A stretch of DNA of 64,000 bases from Poseidonibacter antarcticus (GTDB lineage Bacteria; Campylobacterota; Campylobacteria; Campylobacterales; Arcobacteraceae): assembly GCF_003667345.1 (NCBI RefSeq), contig NZ_RCWF01000013.1, positions 1 to 64,000 on the forward strand, read 5' to 3'. The notes under the pieces are model-generated. The model saw only the letters and a list, made by a program, of their open reading frames with translations, searched no databases and was not told the DNA's origin. The translations under genes and the position numbers were made by a program. Of this stretch, positions 1 through 8,390 are shown one piece after another. How positions within the stretch are numbered: position 1 is the first letter of the stretch; every line of letters starts with the position of its first letter.

Positions 1-288
1 TAAAAATGGAGATTCTTTTAAAGAAACTTTTAATACTCTTTGCCCAATGTAATACCATCCAGCAAAAACACCACTTAAAGTAAAACCAAATGCAACACCA
101 TTTGTGTGAATAGGTCTTAATCTACTAAATGTACCATACTCCCCAGCTAAGTTACTTAACTCAGGAAACGCCAATTGAAACGCAAGTATAACACCTACTG
201 TCATACCAATGATACCAAACAAAATTGTTGCAAATGTAAAGGCTTTTGCAACTGAGTAATCATACTCAATTTGTGCACCGTTTTGCAT
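1..288 (-). CDS. ccoN: Cytochrome c oxidase cbb3-type, subunit I (N-terminal part)
   Basis: Only the first 96 codons lie in the window; the gene continues off the left edge. CcoN is the catalytic heme-copper subunit of the cbb3 oxidase in the inner membrane, reducing oxygen at low oxygen tension. The start ATG at 288 follows a very strong ribosome binding site (AGGAGGAGAT at 300-291). The fragment begins MQNGAQIEYDYSVAKAF, has a first membrane helix rich in Ile, Gly and Val, then RPIHTNGVAFGF, whose His is the expected low-spin heme ligand of this family, and enters a second helix (GVFAGWYYIG). The family call rests on this N-terminal pattern; the Cu-ligand histidines lie outside the window. 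ccoO, ccoQ and ccoP would be expected further left, which cannot be checked here. Confidence 0.9.
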   Translation of the reverse strand, partial: MQNGAQIEYDYSVAKAFTFATILFGIIGMTVGVILAFQLAFPELSNLAGEYGTFSRLRPIHTNGVAFGFTLSGVFAGWYYIGQRVLKVSLKESPFL

Positions 289-316
289 CAATCTCCTCCT
301 ACTAATTTTATATACA

Positions 317-333
317 AGTCACAAATTGTCACT
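317..333 (-). promoter_or_regulatory. Near-palindrome upstream of ccoN, possible operator
   Basis: On the minus strand the sequence is AGTGACAATTTGTGACT, which matches its own reverse complement at 14 of 17 positions and also holds a direct repeat GTGAC-AATTT-GTGAC. It sits 29-45 bases before the ccoN start codon. It is not a canonical FNR (TTGAT-N4-ATCAA) or CRP (TGTGA-N6-TCACA) site. A regulatory role is inferred only from position and symmetry. Confidence 0.35.
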
Positions 334-366
334 TATAAAATCATATTAACTGAAAATCACTAAGAA

Positions 367-396
367 TATACTTAATTTTAGTATAAATTAAGTATA
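367..396. promoter_or_regulatory. 10-bp inverted repeat upstream of ccoN
   Basis: Perfect arms TATACTTAAT (367-376) and ATTAAGTATA (387-396) are separated by 10 bases. The arm-centre spacing of 20 bases is about two helical turns, as expected for a dimeric regulator. The spacer also contains a related AGTATAA. AT-rich sequence makes chance repeats likely, so the role as an operator for ccoN is tentative. Confidence 0.35.
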
Positions 397-708
397 AAAT
401 ACTATTAAAAATAATTATTTATAGTAAATTTAGACTGATAACAATTATAAAATCTATAAAAGAGCTAAGATATTGTTTAAAATCTTATATTATAAGATGA
501 ACTTATAATTAAAATAATTTCATTAATTTATTAAAGAAGATATTTTTTGTCTTGTTTCGCTATTTTTAGGCTATTTTTGTAATCATAGTGATTATCAAAA
601 TTATATTTAATAAGAAAAATTAATCATCTATAATTATTTTCTAAAATTAAGTTTTAATAGTTAAATTTTAATTTATTAAGTTTTTTTATTTAAAAATAAT
701 AATTATTT

Positions 709-744
709 ATTGACTCTTTTTAGCTATAGAAATATAGAGTCAAT
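709..744 (-). terminator. Candidate terminator after smpB
   Basis: Arms ATTGACTC (709-716) and GAGTCAAT (737-744) bracket a 20-base AT-rich loop ten bases past the smpB stop. On the minus strand it is followed by an A/T-rich stretch rather than a clean U-tract, so it is a weak candidate for the end of the uvrD-truB-ispE-smpB transcript. Confidence 0.45.
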
Positions 745-754
745 TTAATACTAT

Positions 755-1231
755 TTATTTCCAGTTTTTAATAGCTATTTGAGTCTCTCTTAGCATAGTT
801 TTTTTCTTCAAATCTTCTCTTTTATCATGAAGTTTTTTACCCTCTGCTGTTGCTATTTGTACTTTCACTTTATTTTTCTTATTAAAGTACATTTTTAAAG
901 GAACAATAGAAATACCATCTTTTGTAACCTTTGCAAAAAGTTTTGCTATTTCTTTATTATGTAACAGTAACTTTCTTTCTCTTCTCTCATCAGGTCTGTA
1001 TGTAACATGAGCTGTATTTAAATGAGAAATATGCATATTAAATAAAAAAACTTCACCTTTTATTATACGAATGAAAGAATCTTTTAGATTAGCTCTTCCT
1101 TCTCTCATAGCTTTAACTTCACTACCTTCTAATACAATACCAGCTTCCATTGATTCCATAATTGTAAAATCATGAAATGCTTTTTTGTTTTTAAATACTA
1201 AGTTTTTTTTAACTTCTTTTTTCTTTGCCAT
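755..1231 (-). CDS. smpB: SsrA-binding protein SmpB
   Basis: SmpB binds tmRNA and delivers it to stalled ribosomes for trans-translation. The 158-residue product has the usual length plus a short Lys-rich N-terminus ([18 protein letters not shown]), the conserved core [15 protein letters not shown] near residues 31-45 and the basic C-terminal tail [19 protein letters not shown] that folds into the decoding site. The start lies 23 bases inside the 3' end of ispE, so translation is probably coupled. It is the last gene of the uvrD-truB-ispE-smpB run. The ssrA gene itself is not seen nearby. Confidence 0.97.
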   Translation of the reverse strand: MAKKKEVKKNLVFKNKKAFHDFTIMESMEAGIVLEGSEVKAMREGRANLKDSFIRIIKGEVFLFNMHISHLNTAHVTYRPDERRERKLLLHNKEIAKLFAKVTKDGISIVPLKMYFNKKNKVKVQIATAEGKKLHDKREDLKKKTMLRETQIAIKNWK

Positions 1232-1988
1232 TGTTTACCTTAAAAAATGAACTTCCACTTCCACTAAAATACCAATTGTTTTTTTCATATTCTTGGAGTT
1301 TTGGTTCTATAGTTATTGCTGCTTGATATAAATCATTTGCTTCATAGATATTAAACTCTTTTAATATCTCTTTTGAACTTAATTTTATTAAGCGATTTTC
1401 TTCTTCTTTCGAAATTTGCTTATAAAATTTTTCTCTAAATACATTAAATATTTTACCCGTGTTACACTGTATTTTTGGTGTTATTGTATCAATATCAAGA
1501 ATTTCTTCATCAAACTTCTCTACAATTTCTCCTATACCTCTTACATTAGCACTATCATACTCATAAACAAAAAAAGGAACATCAGCACCAATTTTAACAG
1601 CAATATCACAAAGTTCATCTTTTGATAGATTTAAGTTACAATATTCGTTTACCATAATTAGAAAAGTTGCTGCGTTTGAGCTTCCACCACCAAGTCCTGC
1701 AAACTCTGGAATTTTTTTTTCTACTTTTACACTATATATTTTAAAGAATTCTTCTACATTTTTATGGTGTTTTAGTAAATTGTATGCTTTATATACAGTA
1801 TTAGACTCTAATTTACATCCAAAATTTCCTATAATATCCATAGCCTTCTTATTTGTTTTAACAAATGACATTTTGTCGAATAAATTATGAACTCGTATAA
1901 ATCTCGATACGAGTTCATGATAGTTATCTCTTTTATTTGCTATCTTCAAAAAAATATTTACTTTTGCATAAGATTTAAACGTTTTCAT
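1209..1988 (-). CDS. ispE: 4-diphosphocytidyl-2-C-methyl-D-erythritol kinase
   Basis: IspE phosphorylates CDP-methylerythritol in the non-mevalonate isoprenoid pathway, whose first enzyme (dxs) is also in this window. The 259-residue protein is a GHMP kinase: catalytic Lys9 in SYAKVNIFL, the glycine-rich ATP loop [14 protein letters not shown] around residues 94-107, and Asp136 in GADVPFF. It overlaps truB by 4 bases (ATGA-type) and smpB by 23 bases, so all three are probably co-translated. Length is slightly short of the E. coli enzyme but complete at both ends. Confidence 0.95.
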   Translation of the reverse strand: MKTFKSYAKVNIFLKIANKRDNYHELVSRFIRVHNLFDKMSFVKTNKKAMDIIGNFGCKLESNTVYKAYNLLKHHKNVEEFFKIYSVKVEKKIPEFAGLGGGSSNAATFLIMVNEYCNLNLSKDELCDIAVKIGADVPFFVYEYDSANVRGIGEIVEKFDEEILDIDTITPKIQCNTGKIFNVFREKFYKQISKEEENRLIKLSSKEILKEFNIYEANDLYQAAITIEPKLQEYEKNNWYFSGSGSSFFKVNNGKEKRS

Positions 1989-2833
1989 AAAGTAACCTTA
2001 TTTAATAAATAATTCACTTCATTTCCAACAATTTCAATAATACTAAAAAAATCATCAAATAAAATCAAATATTTACCATCATCTTTTGTTTCCAAATAAT
2101 CAGTTGATATTTTTTTTCCATTAAAAAGCCATTCTTTTGTACCATTATAATTATTAATAGGAATATCTAAATAATCCAAAGGATTTAAATCTTTCTCATT
2201 TTCATAAAAAAATTTTCCTTCATTTAAACGCTCTAAATATGAAAGCGTTCCAATAGTTCCTAATCTTTCACATAATATTTGTGCTAGAGATCTTATATAT
2301 GACCCCTCACTTACACTTGATTCAAATGTTATAAAAGGATGATTATAAGTAATAAACTTTGTATCAACTATATTCATAGTGGATTTTTTCATTTCAAACT
2401 CAATACCATCTCTTGCAAGGTCATAAGCTCTTTTACCATCAATTTTTTTTGCAGAAAATTTTGGTGGAGTATATTCTATTTCACCTTTTAGGTTTTCAAT
2501 CTCTTTTTTGATTAAATCTTTATCTAAAGGTTTTACAATTTCTATACTTGTTACATTTTCAATATCTAAAGATTCTGATTGTACACCTAACCAAAGAACG
2601 GCTTTATACGTTTTTGGTGTTTTTGATAAATATTTAAATAGTTTTGAATATTGTCCAAAAGCTACAATCAAACATCCACAAGCAAAAGGATCTAATGTTC
2701 CACTAAATCCTGCTTTTTTATTTTTATATTTTCTTTTGATTTTATTCAAATAAGTATTTGAAGAAATAAATATTGGTTTTTTAACCACTAACAATTTATT
2801 TAGTGGTTCTTTATTATAAAGTCTTTTTTGCAT
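1985..2833 (-). CDS. truB: tRNA pseudouridine(55) synthase TruB
   Basis: TruB makes pseudouridine 55 in the T-loop of tRNAs. The 282-residue protein has the catalytic motif AGFSGTLDPFACGCLIVAFG with nucleophile Asp48, the PPKFSAKKIDGKRAYDLAR substrate-binding segment near 123-141, and the SEGSYIRSLAQ motif that places the RNA. It starts 19 bases after uvrD and overlaps ispE by 4 bases. In Campylobacter jejuni, from memory, csrA lies between truB and ispE; here the two genes overlap and no csrA is present. Confidence 0.95.
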   Translation of the reverse strand: MQKRLYNKEPLNKLLVVKKPIFISSNTYLNKIKRKYKNKKAGFSGTLDPFACGCLIVAFGQYSKLFKYLSKTPKTYKAVLWLGVQSESLDIENVTSIEIVKPLDKDLIKKEIENLKGEIEYTPPKFSAKKIDGKRAYDLARDGIEFEMKKSTMNIVDTKFITYNHPFITFESSVSEGSYIRSLAQILCERLGTIGTLSYLERLNEGKFFYENEKDLNPLDYLDIPINNYNGTKEWLFNGKKISTDYLETKDDGKYLILFDDFFSIIEIVGNEVNYLLNKVTL

Positions 2834-2852
2834 TACTAACTCTAATCAAGTT

Positions 2853-4907
2853 TTATATTTTATTTACAAAAGAAGATAATATATCTCTTTTTGTACCACC
2901 AAAATTAATAGTAAGTTTATAATCTTTTCCAGCTTTTGTAGCTTTTTGAACTCTACCCATTCCAAAAATTTTATGTTGAACTAAATCGCCTTTTTTTAAG
3001 GCTGAATTTTTTTCAATTGTTAAAGAACCTTTAATCAAACCAGATTCACTTAAGAATCTACTTTTATTTAACATAGCTCTTTTACCCTTATAAAATCGTG
3101 AATGGACAAATGATAAAGTTAAGTTATCCATAGCTCTAGTAATTGCTACATAACCTAGTCTTCTCTCTTCTTCAATATCTGAGCCATCACCAGTAAGAGG
3201 GAAAAATCCTTCTTCCAGACCTATTATAAATAAGTTTTTAAACTCTAAACCTTTTGAAGCATGAATACTCATCATTGAAATAGCTTCATTATTATATTCA
3301 CCATTTTCACTTTCTAACGCAATCTCATTTAAAAAGTCTTTTAATTCTAAATGTGGATTTTGCATAAAGTAATCTCTAATATATCCATAAAACTCATCAA
3401 TATTACCTTGACGTTCAAAACCATCAGGTACATTATCATAAGATGCTCTGTAATCAAAAGCTTCTTCAAAAGAGTCTAAAAACTTCATTTTTGATTCTTC
3501 CAAAATATCTTTTAAATCCATAATTGAAGCTTCATAAACTTTTAGTGTTCTTGAATTCTTTTTTCCTACAATTGCAGCTAAATCTTCAGGACTTAAATCT
3601 TGAATTAAATCAAAAATTGGTTTTTTTGTTTCAATTGATTTAGCTTCTAATTTATCAATTGTTGTTTTACCAATTCCACGTTTTGGTTTATTAATAACTC
3701 TTTTTAATGAAAAATTATCATTTGAGTTTGTTAGTATTCTAAAGTAAGCTATTAAATCTTTAATTTCAGCACGCTCATAGAATTTCATTCCACCAACAAG
3801 TTTATAGTTTAAACCTGCTTTATTAAAACCTTCTTCAAGTGATCTTGAAAGTGCATTTACTCTAAATAATACAGCTATATCTTTTGCAGAAATTCCATTA
3901 TCTAATAAAGATTTTATATCATCTACTATTTTTCTAGTTTCTTCATTTTCATCATGTGATTCATAAACTTTAATTGAATCACCTTTCATTCTTGTCCCAA
4001 CTAGTTTTTTCCCTAATCTATCACGATTATGCTCAATTAATTGATTTGCATGTTCTAAGATAGTATCTGTAGATCTATAGTTTTCTTCAAGTTTTACAAC
4101 TTTTGTATCTTCAAAATGCTCGGAGAAATTCAAAATATTTTTTATTGTAGCACCTCTCCAACCATAAATACTTTGATCATCATCACCAACTACACAAAGA
4201 TTATTATGACTTGCACATAATAATCTTAATAATCTATATTGTAATTCATTTGTATCTTGATACTCATCAACCATAATATATTGGTATCTTTGACTTGTTT
4301 GCTCTGCTAATTTTTCATTGTTTTTTAATATTTCATAAGGTAATAGTAATAAATCATCAAAATCAACTAAATTGTTTTTTAATAAATATTCTTGATATTT
4401 TTGATAAACAAGTGCAATTTGTTGATATAGTTTTAATTCAGCACCTGCAATTGCTTCAGCAGGAGATAATAAAGTATTCTTATATTTAGAAATTTCAGAA
4501 GCTATAAGAGATGTTGTAATCTCTTTATCAATTGATTTAATTATTCTTTTTTTATCATCTGTATCAATTATAATAAAATTAGCTTTTCTTCCTAATTCAC
4601 TCATATGAAATTTTAAAAATAATAATCCAAACTTATGAAAGGTACATAATAAAGGGGGAGTATTTATTGATGATGGATTAATCATTGAAAAAGCACGTTC
4701 TCTCATTTCTGAAGCGGCTTTATTTGTAAATGTTAATGTTAATATTGAACTAGGATCTATCCCTATTGAAATTAAATAAGCTAATCGTGTTGTAATAGTT
4801 TTAGTTTTTCCAGAACCCGCACCTGCAAGTATAAGTAGCGAACCATCAATGTGTTCAGCCGCACTTTTTTGAGAATCATTTAATAATGATAATAAATTTT
4901 CAGACAT
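2853..4907 (-). CDS. uvrD: ATP-dependent DNA helicase UvrD/PcrA
   Basis: This is a superfamily 1A 3'-5' helicase for nucleotide excision and mismatch repair and replication restart. Visible motifs are Walker A LAGAGSGKTKTITTRLAYL, motif Ia LTFTNKAASEMRERA, DEYQDTN (motif II), VVGDDDQSIYGWRGA (motif III), and a C-terminal KKGDLVQHKIFGMGRV segment typical of the PcrA Tudor-like tail. I set the start at 4907 (MSENLLSLLND): GGGAG lies five bases upstream, whereas the in-frame ATG at 4919 has no ribosome binding site and is itself within that leader. The product is then 684 residues. First gene of the uvrD-truB-ispE-smpB operon. Confidence 0.95.
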   Translation of the reverse strand: MSENLLSLLNDSQKSAAEHIDGSLLILAGAGSGKTKTITTRLAYLISIGIDPSSILTLTFTNKAASEMRERAFSMINPSSINTPPLLCTFHKFGLLFLKFHMSELGRKANFIIIDTDDKKRIIKSIDKEITTSLIASEISKYKNTLLSPAEAIAGAELKLYQQIALVYQKYQEYLLKNNLVDFDDLLLLPYEILKNNEKLAEQTSQRYQYIMVDEYQDTNELQYRLLRLLCASHNNLCVVGDDDQSIYGWRGATIKNILNFSEHFEDTKVVKLEENYRSTDTILEHANQLIEHNRDRLGKKLVGTRMKGDSIKVYESHDENEETRKIVDDIKSLLDNGISAKDIAVLFRVNALSRSLEEGFNKAGLNYKLVGGMKFYERAEIKDLIAYFRILTNSNDNFSLKRVINKPKRGIGKTTIDKLEAKSIETKKPIFDLIQDLSPEDLAAIVGKKNSRTLKVYEASIMDLKDILEESKMKFLDSFEEAFDYRASYDNVPDGFERQGNIDEFYGYIRDYFMQNPHLELKDFLNEIALESENGEYNNEAISMMSIHASKGLEFKNLFIIGLEEGFFPLTGDGSDIEEERRLGYVAITRAMDNLTLSFVHSRFYKGKRAMLNKSRFLSESGLIKGSLTIEKNSALKKGDLVQHKIFGMGRVQKATKAGKDYKLTINFGGTKRDILSSFVNKI

Positions 4908-4927
4908 TTCTTCTCCCATAATATATA

Positions 4928-4933
4928 ATTATA
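4928..4933 (-). promoter_or_regulatory. -10 box for uvrD
   Basis: Perfect TATAAT on the minus strand, 21 bases before the chosen uvrD ATG. Transcription would start near 4921, which leaves a leader of about 14 bases and would place the alternative ATG at 4919 almost at the transcript end. No clear -35, as is usual for sigma-70 promoters in this phylum. Confidence 0.5.
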
Positions 4934-4998
4934 ACATAGATTAAATAAATCCATTATTCTTCTTAATTATTTTATTTATAAATAAATGTTATGATAAA

Positions 4999-5004
4999 TA
5001 TAAT
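4999..5004 (+). promoter_or_regulatory. -10 box for the LysR-type gene
   Basis: TATAAT lies 20 bases before the ATG at 5024. The upstream in-frame ATG at 4991 precedes this box and would not be on the transcript, which supports the shorter protein. Confidence 0.5.
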
Positions 5005-5023
5005 TTATAACACGGAGGCTATA

Positions 5024-5920
5024 ATGCTAACAGATTTTGCAAAACTAGAGACTTTTCTTACAGTTGTACGAGAAAAATCTTTTTCAAAAGCTTCAGCAAA
5101 ACTTGGTATTTCTCAACCCGCGGTTACACAGCAAATGAAATTCATAGAAGACTATCTTGATGTTCAAGTAGTTGATAGAAAAAAGAATGGTATTAGACTT
5201 ACGAAAGAAGGTCAAAAACTTTATTCTATTGCAATTAAAATAGAAAAATGTGTTGCTAACGGTGAGAAAGAACTATTAAAAATTATGAACAAAGATGTAA
5301 CTTTTGTATTTGGTGCATCATTTATTATTGGGAATTATATATTACCAAGATTTTTAAATAATTTAAAAGAAAATATAAACAATGAAGTTTCAATTAACGT
5401 TTCAGTTTCTCATGAAGCAATTGAAGATTTATTAGATAAAAAAATTGATATGGCATTAGTTGAAAACTATGTTTCAAATGATGATATTATTTATAGAGAA
5501 TGGATGCAAGATGAAATTGTAATATTCTCTAATCAAGAACTTCCTCCACGAGCTAAAGCTGAGGATTTGTTATCATATAAATGGGTTTGTAGAAATCCAG
5601 AATCAAATACTAGAGCAATTTTTAAAGAAAATCTTGATAAAGCTAATTTCCCTGATTGTGATACATTTGATGTTACAAGTGAAGTTACAAGTGCTACTAC
5701 TATTGTACAAACAGTTTTACATTCAGATAAAAGCATAACACCTACAGTTTCTATTGTATCAAGAAATGCAATTGAATCATTATTAAAATCAGGTGCTTTA
5801 TATGAATCTAGAATCAACAATCAAAAAATGGTAAGAAAACTATATATTGCATATAGAAAAGATAGAAAACATGATGCATTTATTGATAATGTAGTTGATT
5901 ATCTACTAAAAATCAAATAA
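5024..5920 (+). CDS. LysR family transcriptional regulator
   Basis: A 298-residue LysR-type regulator. The N-terminal winged helix-turn-helix is clear (SFSKASAKLGISQPAVTQQM, about residues 19-38, followed by the wing VVDRKKNGIRLTKEG), and the rest is the two-lobed effector domain with the typical VSVSHEAIEDLLDKKIDMAL segment. The start at 5024 is chosen because GGAGG lies 5 bases upstream and a TATAAT box lies between it and the longer alternative start at 4991. It is divergent from uvrD and has no obvious target operon beside it on the same strand, so its regulon and ligand cannot be told from context. Confidence 0.92.
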   Translation: MLTDFAKLETFLTVVREKSFSKASAKLGISQPAVTQQMKFIEDYLDVQVVDRKKNGIRLTKEGQKLYSIAIKIEKCVANGEKELLKIMNKDVTFVFGASFIIGNYILPRFLNNLKENINNEVSINVSVSHEAIEDLLDKKIDMALVENYVSNDDIIYREWMQDEIVIFSNQELPPRAKAEDLLSYKWVCRNPESNTRAIFKENLDKANFPDCDTFDVTSEVTSATTIVQTVLHSDKSITPTVSIVSRNAIESLLKSGALYESRINNQKMVRKLYIAYRKDRKHDAFIDNVVDYLLKIK

Positions 5921-5921
5921 C

Positions 5922-5939
5922 ACTAGGATTATTCCTAGT
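5922..5939. terminator. Terminator between lysR-type and radical SAM genes
   Basis: ACTAGGA and TCCTAGT form a 7-bp stem with loop TTAT directly after the LysR-type stop and just before the convergent radical SAM stop. The flanks are AT-rich on both sides, so it may serve both transcripts. Confidence 0.6.
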
Positions 5940-5947
5940 ATTATTAC

Positions 5948-6910
5948 TTAATAATTAAACCCAACTTCTTCTAAAGCTAATCTAATTTTTTTCATTTGAG
6001 CATGTTTATTTCTACACCAATCAGGTGATAATAATGTATCATCATCAATCCCTGCTGTTATTCTTTGAACTGAAATATGTGAAGGTAAATCAACAATTGA
6101 TTTAACAACTGTATCTATATATAATTCTTCAGAAATAGGAGTAAATCTTCCTTTTCTAAACTCATTTGTAAGTAAAGTATTTTTTACTACATATAAAGGA
6201 TGAAATTTAACCGAATCAACATCAAGTTCTACTGTTTGTTTAAAACTTTCAAGCATCATTTCTTGAGTTTCATTTGGTAATCCATAGATTAAATGACCAC
6301 AAACATTTAAACCTTTTTCTTTAGATCTTTTAATCCAATATTTCATATTTTCAACACTGTCACCACGATTTATAGTATCAAGTGTTTCATCATAAAAAGA
6401 TTGAATACCATACTCAATCCAAATTTCTTTATCTTTAGATAAATCTTTTAAATAATCAAGAATTTCATCCGTAACACAATCAGTTCTTGTACCAATACTT
6501 AACCCTATTACATTTTCAAAACTAAGAGCTTTTTCATATAAAGCTTTTAATGTAGAAAAGGGTGCATACGTATTTGTAAAAGATTGAAAATAAACTATAA
6601 ATTTTTGTGTTCCAAATTTATTACCTAATCTTTGTTTTGTTGCATTAAATTGCATCTCAAGTTGTTTTAGTTGATTATCCAAATATGGATTTTCTTCTAC
6701 TCTTGGATTTAATTTAAATTTTGTTTTTTTCTCTCGTAAATTAGGTGAAAAAGAATCATTTTCACAAAAAGAACAACCACCTTTGGCTACTGTTCCATCA
6801 ATATTAGGACATGTAAATCCTGATATTGAAATAGGAACTTTATATACTTTTTCACCAAATTTATTTTTGAAATATCTACCAATTGTTAAAACATTTTTTA
6901 ATTTATTCAT
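5948..6910 (-). CDS. TIGR01212-family radical SAM protein (YhcC/YtqA-like)
   Basis: A 320-residue radical SAM protein of the YhcC/YtqA group, whose reaction is not firmly established to my knowledge. The cluster-binding cysteines sit in SGFTCPNIDGTVAKGGCSFC near residues 29-48, with the long spacing before GGCSFC that marks this family rather than the plain CxxxCxxC form. Further family landmarks are YFQSFTNTYAP, IGTRTDC, WIEYGIQSF and GLNVCGHLIYGLPNET. It starts one base after the purF stop and so is most likely translated from the purF transcript. It ends at a terminator shared with the convergent LysR-type gene. Confidence 0.9.
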   Translation of the reverse strand: MNKLKNVLTIGRYFKNKFGEKVYKVPISISGFTCPNIDGTVAKGGCSFCENDSFSPNLREKKTKFKLNPRVEENPYLDNQLKQLEMQFNATKQRLGNKFGTQKFIVYFQSFTNTYAPFSTLKALYEKALSFENVIGLSIGTRTDCVTDEILDYLKDLSKDKEIWIEYGIQSFYDETLDTINRGDSVENMKYWIKRSKEKGLNVCGHLIYGLPNETQEMMLESFKQTVELDVDSVKFHPLYVVKNTLLTNEFRKGRFTPISEELYIDTVVKSIVDLPSHISVQRITAGIDDDTLLSPDWCRNKHAQMKKIRLALEEVGFNY

Positions 6911-6911
6911 A

Positions 6912-8258
6912 TTATTCTTTTACGAAATAGTCCCCATCAAAACTTTCAAGACCATAGTGTCTATCATTTCCAATTGCATTTACTAAATCATCAATAGATA
7001 AGTATTCTAAAGAATCTGCTTCAATATATTTACAAACTTCATCTTTTGTCATATTACTAGAAATTAACTCTTTTTTATCAGGTGTATCAATACCATAATA
7101 ACATGGGAATTTTATTTCAGGAGAGGCTACTCTAAAGTGAACTTCTTTTGCACCTGCATCTTTAAGCATTTTTACAATTCTTTTTGATGTAGTACCACGA
7201 ACAACAGAATCATCAATTACAAGTAAAGATTTTCCTTCTATCATTGAGTTCATTGGTGAAAGTTTCATTCTTACTTTTAAGTTTCTCATTTCTTGTGTTG
7301 GTTCGATAAATGTTCTTCCAACATAGTGATTTCTAATAATTCCATATTTAAAAGGAACTCCACTTTCTGCTGCATAACCAAGTGCTGCTGGAACTCCTGA
7401 ATCAGGAACAGGTATAACTATGTCATATTTGGATTTTGAATTTTTATCATTAATAGCTAAAGCTTTACCCATATCTTCTCTTGCTTTATATACACTTTTT
7501 CCATCAATTATAGAATCAGGACGTGCAAAATATACATATTCAAAAGCACAAGGTCTAAATTCTGGCTCATAAACTTGAATCGATTCAGGTTCTTTACCCT
7601 CACTTAAAATTAACATTTCTCCAGGTCTTACATCTCTTATAAATGTTGCACCTACTAAATCAAATGCACATGTTTCAGATGCAACTATGTAACCACCTGA
7701 ATTTAATTTTCCTAGAGATAATGGTCTAATACCATACTTATCTCTTATAATAAATTGTTTTGATCTTGATTGAACAATAAAACAATAAGCTCCAATAGTC
7801 CGTTCTAAAGCTTCTACAATCCTATCTCTTAATCTATCTTTGGTATTTTTTGCAATTAAATGAATTAAATTTTCGGTATCCATTCCTGTTTGAAAAATGG
7901 CACCCTTGTCAATTAAATCTTTTCTAACTTCTTCTTTATTGATTAAATTTCCATTATGAACAATAGATATTTCTCCAAGTTTATACTTAGCAAACACGGG
8001 TTGAGCATCTAAAATAGAATCTCCACCAGCTGTTGAATATCTATTATGACCAATAGCCATATTCCCTTTTAGGATTTTAAGTGCAGATTCTTTAAATACA
8101 TCTGATACTAAACCCCTATTTTTAATTGTATGAATTTTCCCATCACATGAAGAAGATATACCTGTAGCTTCTTGACCTCTATGTTGCATTGCAAACAAAG
8201 CAAGAGATGCAAGTCTTGCAGCATTATCATTCCCGTAAATTCCAACTATTGCGCACAT
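6912..8258 (-). CDS. purF: Amidophosphoribosyltransferase
   Basis: PurF catalyses the first committed step of purine synthesis, transferring the glutamine amide nitrogen to PRPP. The 448-residue protein begins MCAIVGIYG with the N-terminal nucleophile Cys2, has the glutaminase landmarks GHNRYSTAGG and IVHNGNLIN, and the PRPP-binding loop SLLVIDDSVVRGTTSKRIV in the C-terminal phosphoribosyltransferase domain. AAGG lies 8 bases before the ATG. It follows dapB after a 132-base gap that contains a strong hairpin (8302-8329), so it may have its own promoter or an attenuated read-through. The other purine genes of this window (purC, purS, purQ) are 33 kb away. Confidence 0.97.
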   Translation of the reverse strand: MCAIVGIYGNDNAARLASLALFAMQHRGQEATGISSSCDGKIHTIKNRGLVSDVFKESALKILKGNMAIGHNRYSTAGGDSILDAQPVFAKYKLGEISIVHNGNLINKEEVRKDLIDKGAIFQTGMDTENLIHLIAKNTKDRLRDRIVEALERTIGAYCFIVQSRSKQFIIRDKYGIRPLSLGKLNSGGYIVASETCAFDLVGATFIRDVRPGEMLILSEGKEPESIQVYEPEFRPCAFEYVYFARPDSIIDGKSVYKAREDMGKALAINDKNSKSKYDIVIPVPDSGVPAALGYAAESGVPFKYGIIRNHYVGRTFIEPTQEMRNLKVRMKLSPMNSMIEGKSLLVIDDSVVRGTTSKRIVKMLKDAGAKEVHFRVASPEIKFPCYYGIDTPDKKELISSNMTKDEVCKYIEADSLEYLSIDDLVNAIGNDRHYGLESFDGDYFVKE

Positions 8259-8301
8259 TTATTTAACCTTATTTAAAAGAAAGAAGTAAAAGAGATGCCC
8301 A

Positions 8302-8329
8302 ACTACAAATAGCATTTACTATTTGTAGT
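8302..8329. promoter_or_regulatory. 11-bp stem-loop between dapB and purF
   Basis: ACTACAAATAG (8302-8312) and CTATTTGTAGT (8319-8329) pair perfectly around the loop CATTTA. On the minus strand the hairpin is followed by TGGGCATCTCTTTT, which is not a clean U-tract, so simple termination after dapB is uncertain; attenuation, RNA processing or protection of the purF message are alternatives. Confidence 0.5.
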
Positions 8330-8390
8330 CAAGATATCTTTTTTCTTTTAGTTTTATTTTATTTTGTTATTTTTTGTAAAGTTTTAAGTT

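Larger units (their letters stand above)
289..754. other. AT-rich intergenic region upstream of ccoN
   Basis: A 466-base gap between the ccoN start and the smpB stop, with no convincing ORF on either strand and no GC-richer island that would suggest an RNA gene such as ssrA. It holds the smpB terminator candidate at its right end (709-744), an inverted repeat at 367-396, a near-palindrome at 317-333, and a short inverted repeat AATCA-TAG-TGATT at 581-593. It presumably carries the ccoN promoter and operators; several AT-rich -10-like sequences exist and I cannot choose among them. Confidence 0.6.

Noticed and set aside
581-593. FNR-like site AATCATAGTGATT
   Set aside because: Short 5-bp arms, not the TTGAT-N4-ATCAA form, and almost 300 bases from ccoN; too weak to call in AT-rich DNA.
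289-754. Possible ssrA (tmRNA) gene next to smpB
   Set aside because: The gap is uniformly AT-rich, with no tRNA-like acceptor stem, CCA end or tag reading frame seen.
4908-4919. Upstream ATG of uvrD
   Set aside because: No ribosome binding site; its own codons form the GGGAG leader of the ATG at 4907.
4991-5023. Upstream ATG of the LysR-type gene
   Set aside because: It precedes a TATAAT box, and a GGAGG stands before the ATG at 5024, where the family N-terminus begins.
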